This document shows, piece after piece, positions 58,960 to 64,000 of a stretch of DNA of 64,000 nucleotides; within the stretch, counting starts at the first letter, position 1; every line of letters starts with the position of its first letter. This DNA is from Berberis thunbergii (lineage: Eukaryota > Streptophyta > Magnoliopsida > Ranunculales > Berberidaceae), in assembly GCA_003290165.1 (NCBI GenBank), contig QNQO01006219.1, positions 62,001 through 126,000 on the forward strand. The letters are read 5' to 3'. The position numbers and the translations under genes were made by a program. The notes under the pieces are model-generated. The model saw nothing but the letters and a program-made list of their open reading frames with translations, searched no databases and was not told where the DNA came from.

Positions 58960-59960
58960 GCATGTGCATCTGATTAGACGGTTCTTGTGATTTCAAACCA
59001 TTTATGTCCGCTGTTGGCAGACTAGGCTGTAAGGAAGACCAAAAGTTGTTGTCATCAGTTGTAACTAATTAAACTTTGGTCGGGTTCGGTGATCATTGTC
59101 TGCAGTTGGCCAATAAACCCTTGGAAGCCATCGTCATCAGGTTGCGTGAGCACTGACTAGACTGTCACTTTCTAACAGATAGTCATCCGTGCTAGGCGAA
59201 CTAGGTGTTAGAACGATAGGGTTCGACGATCATTATCTGTAGTTGGCCAAGGATCCCTGACAAGGCATCATTATCAGGCTGCATGACTTCATGAGCGCTG
59301 ACTAGACTCCCATTTTCATAGCCATCATAATCCGCACTCGGTGGACTAGGATTAGACCAGACCAAAAGCTATCGTCATCAGCGACCTACTGACTAAACTT
59401 TGGTCGGGTTTGGCAATCATCGTCTACCAAAGGACGATGACCTCTGGCAAGCCATCATAGTCAGACGTTGAGAGCGTTGACTAGACTCCCACTTTCTAAG
59501 CTGCCGTCATCCACTATTGGCGGACTAGGATTAGAGTGGACCAGAAGCTATCGTAATTAGTTGTCACTAACTAAGCTTTAGTCAGATTTGGTGACAATTA
59601 TCCATAATTGGACAATAGGTCCTGGCGAGCCTTGTCGATCAGGCATTGAAACGCTAAGCCCCACTCTCTAAGCCATCATCATCTGCTTTTTGCGGACTAA
59701 GCGTTAGAACGGATCGAAAGCTATCGTCACTAGTCAAAACCGACTAAGCTTTGGTTAAGTTCAGCGACCATTATTTGTAGTTGGACAATGGGCCCTGGCA
59801 AACCATCATGTTTAGGCGTTAGAGTGCTGACTAAGCTCCTACTTTCTAAGCCTTCGTCATCCACTCTCGACGGACTAGGGTTAGAGTGGATCAGAAGCCA
59901 TGGCCATCAGTAGGAACTGACTAAGCTTTGATTTTGAAGTCGGTCACCATAAAAATTGTT
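58960..59960. repeat. Degenerate tandem repeat, about 160-180 bp period
   Basis: The phrase CTGACTAGACTCCCACTTTC and variants occur near 59154, 59310, 59490, 59656 and 59829. Each is followed by CATCATCCGCTCTTGGCGGACTAGG-like, AAGCTATCGTCATCAG-like and TTATCTGTAGTTGGCCAATG-like phrases in fixed order. About six worn copies. No ORF. Confidence 0.8.
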
Positions 59961-59999
59961 CGGACTAAGTTTATCCAGGTTCACTGAACAACATATGAT

Positions 60000-61500
60000 A
60001 GAGCGAATACCTTGGATTTTATTAATAATGTAGCTACAGGCTTGTTCCGCGTTGCATGGGTGCTTAAGGCCTTCGTACTATACTGGGCTGGATCTGGCGG
60101 GGTACTTGCTTAGGCCCTTGTTGGAGGGTTGTGTGTAAAAATTAGTATGCCAGGTGTCCAGCGTAGATTGCGAGACGGTTCGGTGTCGGTTACTTCTTCT
60201 TAGTTAATGGGTTGCATGCAGTGTCATTAATTTGATGAATGTGGACTCATGCATTTGTAATTGGAACTGTCGTTTCCCTATTTCTTGTATGACATTTAAT
60301 GCTGTCATAACTGTTGATTGACTTCATTTTGTGAACTGTTGCGCCTATATATAGGCTGGAGTTCACTATTTCAAGCATTGCCATGGATGCTCTAGAGAAT
60401 TTTCCTGAAATACATCCCATCAGAAAATATGCTTTGGGCAAGGAAGATCTTCATTGTTTGAGTCTTCGAATGTTCTGACATTTCGTCGATGAGTCTTGAG
60501 AAGACATGCTTTTATGTGATGCATCTGGCTTGGGTGAGCATTCTATTGGTTCCATGGGACCTTGTAATTTCTTCTTACATTGTGAAGAAAAATTACGCAC
60601 TTCCCCCCAAAGGTCAAGTTTGGCTTTCATTTCTGGTGCTCCATTGGCGTCTCGTTCCATCCAATCTTGGGGATAACATCCGCAACCAACCTTGGGTGGC
60701 TTGTTCCCGCTGTACCTATTGGGTTTCACGCATGATGCCATAATTGGAAAACAAATGGGCTAAGTAGAGGTCCGACGGGCATGACCTCGGGCACTGACTT
60801 CTCATCATCCCATGTCATTCCTCGTTTGAGGGACATTCTCGTATGCCTTCTTCTCCTTCCTTCTGTTCCTCTTCACAGGGTGGATTGGCAAAGCAAAGAA
60901 TTTAGCCTGTACTTGTAGCCATCTTCAAGTACTTTTCATTCACTGTCGAATCATTTTCAAAGACAGATTGGCGGAGCGAAGTCTTGACATGCGTTTGAGC
61001 AGATAAATGCTTGCGTCGAACATAGATATTTGTTGTGTATAATATATTGTACTAGTCAGTTGAGCAAGCTTTGTAATAACTTTTATTGTAATCAATAAAG
61101 TTTGTTTTATTCCTTGAATATGTCTTGTGTGAATCATTCTTCTAAACTAAAAAAAACAAAAAACAAAAAACAAAGAAAGGAATCAACGCAAGAAGATAGT
61201 TTGATTTTAAGCAATACCTAAGCTAATCTAGCCTTGAAATAGACGTGCATGGTCCTAGCTCAAACTGTGTAATTCCTTTGGCAAATCATTAGGTGTCTCC
61301 AAAGTTGGTGAAGTTACTAAACTTCGCTCTGGTGGTCTATTCCTCGCTGGTTATCAGCGTTCTAAGGAGGCGAGTAATTGCTGAAGTGTTAATACTTAGC
61401 TTTGTGTTAAGCCGGATTGTATTTCAAGTGCTGAATTCCAGCTCATCGGATAGCTGAGCCTTGGTTGTCAATGCTTTGTCACTGTCTGCATGGGGTGATC
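60000..61500. other. Internal Tat-element sequence, pol not found
   Basis: Where reverse transcriptase, RNase H and integrase would lie, none of their motifs could be found on either strand. Open frames at 60451-60743 are unrecognised. Poly-A-like AAACAAAAAAC runs lie near 61150-61175. Confidence 0.45.
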
Positions 61501-63180
61501 CTCCCGCCTCATCTAGGCTCGGTGTTTGATGTATCTGTTCTGTGGGCTTGGACTGTAATTGCTAGTAATCCAGCAGCTTCATCACTGCGTAGTGGTAGTC
61601 CCTTGATGAAGGTTGGTCTCCATGAATAGTTCCTTGGGCCTGGTAGGATGTGTACTTGATGCATTGGTGTAGAATAGAAACTACTGCTTCCATATGTTGA
61701 AACCAAGGCCTCTCCAAGATGATGTTGTAGGCAGCCATAACATCAACCACCATGAACTCCTGAAAAAGGTACTTTCGTAAATGTGGCTTTCCTGCCACAA
61801 CCATTAAGCTGATACTCCCAATAGGGAATCATTTCTCTCAATTGAATTCGACCATGGGATGGTTGGCCGGTGTTAATTCTGTCTCTCTTAGTTGCATGCT
61901 GCAGAAAGCATTGAGAAAAGAGATGTTTAAAGAGCTTCCCGTGTCCACCAAGGCCCTTTTCACTTCCCACTTTTAAACAAGGACCGAGATGACCAGAGCG
62001 TCATTGTGGGGAGAATGAATGCCCTGAAAGGTCCTGATCCGTGAACGTTAGCGGCAGGATGGGGCTCTGTATACGTGCATACTGCACTTGTCTTTCTTCG
62101 CAGGTGGGTTGCGTCTGCATTTCAAAAAGCGTCCTCTTTTGAGACTTGTTTGATTGTCCGCCTTCAGAGTAAACTCCATGAAGCATGTATATGATGCAAG
62201 GAGCTTCTTTTTCTATTTCCTTAACTGAATCTTCCCTTTCTTTTTCTAGATCCAGTCTCTTCTCCGTGCTTAAGAACTCCTTGAGCTTCCCCTTCCAGAT
62301 CCAATACTTTATCTCGTTCCTGAAACTCTTATAGTTCTCACAATCGTGTCTGCCCTTCTTGTGAAAGGAACAATATTTGCTGTTATCGCATCGGGAGGGG
62401 TCTCTTTACTATTTTGCTGGCAACTTTAGCTCTTCCCAATTCTTGCTAGAGTTGAGGACGCCGGAAAAATTGGAGGTGAGGGAGTGACGGGTTTAGCATC
62501 GACGTAGTTGGAGACCTTATCTTGCCTTGCACGGCTAGAGTCAGGCTTTCTATCATTGCATTTCCTCTTCATTTCATCGTCATCCTGTTTCTTCCCCTTC
62601 TTTTTGTTTCTGGATGCAGAGGGCTTCTTTTCGGACTACCTCCCTCTTGGTGGCCAACATCTCATCTAGAATCATGTACCTCTGGACATTCTTCAGTAAG
62701 TTTGACATATCATTTGGAGGGTTCAGAGTGAGGAAATCATAGAACTTACTCCTCCCCAGTCCTGAGGAGAAGGTTGTAACCACTGTGTTGCTACTGCATC
62801 CTAATTCTCGTAACATCTCGTTAGGATTTTTTTTAGGGTGAGCAGATAATGTGGGACCTTCCTAATTATCTGGTTGCTAACGAAGCGTGTAAGAAACACT
62901 TTTACCAATGTCTGGAATGAGTCGATGGACCTCGGAGGGAGGCTGTGGAACCAGGTCAACACCAATTTTTTCTGGCTGGTAGGGAATGACCACACATTAT
63001 TGCTTTGGATCCTTCTTTGAGCTCCATTACAAGCTGGAAACATTGCAAGTGATCAGACGGGTATGTCGTCCCATCACAGAATTTCAGCTTCGACGAAGTG
63101 AATTTCTTCGACATGGGTTCGTTCATGATAAAATCCATGAACGGCAAGACAGTTGTCGCTGCTGCAACTGGTGCAGGAGT
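61500..63180 (-). pseudogene. Tat-type gag-protease remnant
   Basis: Minus strand. Gag starts near 63150 with 'PFMDFIMNEPMSKKF', then 'FCDGTTYPSDHLQCFQLVME' and, after a frameshift, 'WFHSLPPRSIDSFQTLVKVF'. These match the retrotransposon gag domain of gypsy elements. A worn zinc knuckle 'KYCSFHKKGRHDC' lies near 62370-62335. The aspartic protease site VDTGSS is intact at 61931-61948, followed by 'VVDVMAAYNIILERPWFQ' (about 61745-61690), the second conserved protease block. The frame ends near 61509, and pol does not follow. Confidence 0.82.
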
Positions 63181-63364
63181 CTCATCTTGTTCCTCCCGCG
63201 GTGCCGGATTGATCGAAACTGGCGGCGCTATCGTAGTACAACATTTGAGGGCTCAGTGATGTCTCAATTGTTGCGAGATCTCGTGGTCACCATATCTCTG
63301 TACTGTGAGGCATGGTAGTATCACTGTTTTTCATGGAACTTCATCATTTCTCACTGCACCAAAC

Positions 63365-63897
63365 TGATGTAATAAAATCATGCTCTCCTTTAAGGGAACG
63401 CACGTGAGCCAAGGACCACCGTTGTGGTGGCCGATGGCACTCCGATGCTAAAGTCAGACAAGGTTGGATAAAATCTAAAAGTTGTAAATTGTGTTATGTA
63501 GCGTACTTTTTTTGTCAAACCCGTGTCTTGTTTATAATGCAAGAGCCCTCATTCGGCTAAGACTTCAGTGACGTAGTTTAGGGAAAAAGATCTTGCTGGA
63601 GATCCTTTCCTAGATGTGAGTCGTCTATGTAAGGGAGTTTCCCTATATGATTGGTGCTCCTAGATCTGTGGGAGAAGTTTCCTTTTCAGAGTGTTGTCCA
63701 TGCAAGGAAGTTTCTTGGAATATGTTTCCTAGTCGAGTCCAATGTGTTGCTGGCATGCCTGTCTTAGGAGATCCCCCAGATACTTGCCTGATTATGTCTC
63801 ATGGGTATTGAACTTTACTATGTGACGTGTGGGCTTAATAAGGCATTACAACTTGGATCCAACCTTCTCGAATCCGCCAATGTGGGCTTACTGTTGT
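63365..63897 (-). repeat. 5' LTR of the Tat-type element, truncated
   Basis: It aligns with 53869-54438. Its inner neighbour on the minus strand reads TTTGGTGCAGTGAGAAATG, a likely worn primer-binding site. The last 110 bases or so of the LTR are missing at the right. Confidence 0.75.
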
Positions 63898-64000
63898 TAG
63901 GCTTTTTTCTGAGGGTGAGCAGATAATGTGGGACCTTCCTAATTCTCTGGTTGCTAACGAAGCGTGTAAGAAACACTTTTGCCAATGTCTGGAATGAGTC
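63898..64000 (-). pseudogene. Second copy of Tat gag fragment
   Basis: The bases to the window edge repeat 62822-62926 with only a few changes, including GGTGAGCAGATAATGTGGGA and ATGTCTGGAATGAGTC. It belongs to another, adjacent copy of the same family and is joined directly to the broken LTR. Confidence 0.75.

Larger units (their letters stand above)
53869..63897 (-). mobile_element. Ty3/gypsy Tat-type retrotransposon, pol deleted
   Basis: Terminal repeats at 53869-54546 and 63365-63897 are alike, and the coding direction is minus. Gag and protease occupy 63180-61500. Reverse transcriptase, RNase H and integrase are absent. A tandem-repeat block and an ORF on the opposite strand precede the 3' LTR. 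An antisense ORF and tandem repeats at the 3' side are known from the Tat lineage (Grande- and Ogre-like elements). The 10-kb span includes a 1.86-kb insertion at 56596. The right LTR is cut short, so no outer target-site duplication can be checked. Confidence 0.75.

Overview
The window looks like nuclear DNA of a dicot plant. The genes have many introns with GT..AG junctions, the proteins belong to plant families, and several classes of plant transposable element are nested in one another. I cannot name the species. Five host loci stand out among transposon debris. (1) A GT47 exostosin-type glycosyltransferase (+, 5251-15033, nine exons) has an apparent one-base frameshift in exon 8. (2) A single-exon secreted protein (-, 18381-19964) consists of a signal peptide and 18 tandem CLE-like peptide units. 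(3) A MATE/DTX transporter (-, 21340-29312) has eight exons that join in frame to 498 residues. (4) A B1-type mitotic cyclin (+, 25970-27939, six exons, 399 residues) lies wholly inside MATE intron 1 on the opposite strand. (5) A Mutator-like transposase fragment lies at the left (-, near 3305-3673).

The right half is almost entirely mobile DNA. A Ty1/copia element on the minus strand (32757-39113) has a GTGCC target-site duplication. It is followed by a 7.05-kb CACTA element (39296-46349, target-site duplication TAC) that has no visible transposase. The CACTA element carries exon-intron pieces of at least five unrelated host genes, all on the minus strand: an IQM calmodulin-binding protein, a DNA polymerase V/MYBBP1A-like protein, an autoinhibited Ca2+-ATPase, a SULTR3-type sulfate transporter and a CDK-like kinase. 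Next, a second copia element (+, 47591-53382, duplication ATAAT) interrupts a decayed LINE. Last is a Ty3/gypsy element of Tat type on the minus strand (53869 to about 63897). It keeps gag and protease but has lost pol. It has an antisense ORF and a tandem-repeat block, and a 1.86-kb solo-LTR-like insert (56596-58456, duplication CATCT) splits the antisense ORF. The first 3.1 kb of the window is a remnant of a similar Tat-type 3' region.

The two observations most worth attention are the 18-unit CLE-like precursor and the gene-capturing CACTA element. The CLE-like units have the core R-x-V-P-x-G-P-[DN]-P but not the usual His-Asn end. The cyclin nested inside the MATE intron and the GT47 frameshift come next. 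All coordinates were read by eye. Exon borders were chosen by GT/AG signals and by phase agreement, and no alignment or expression data were available.
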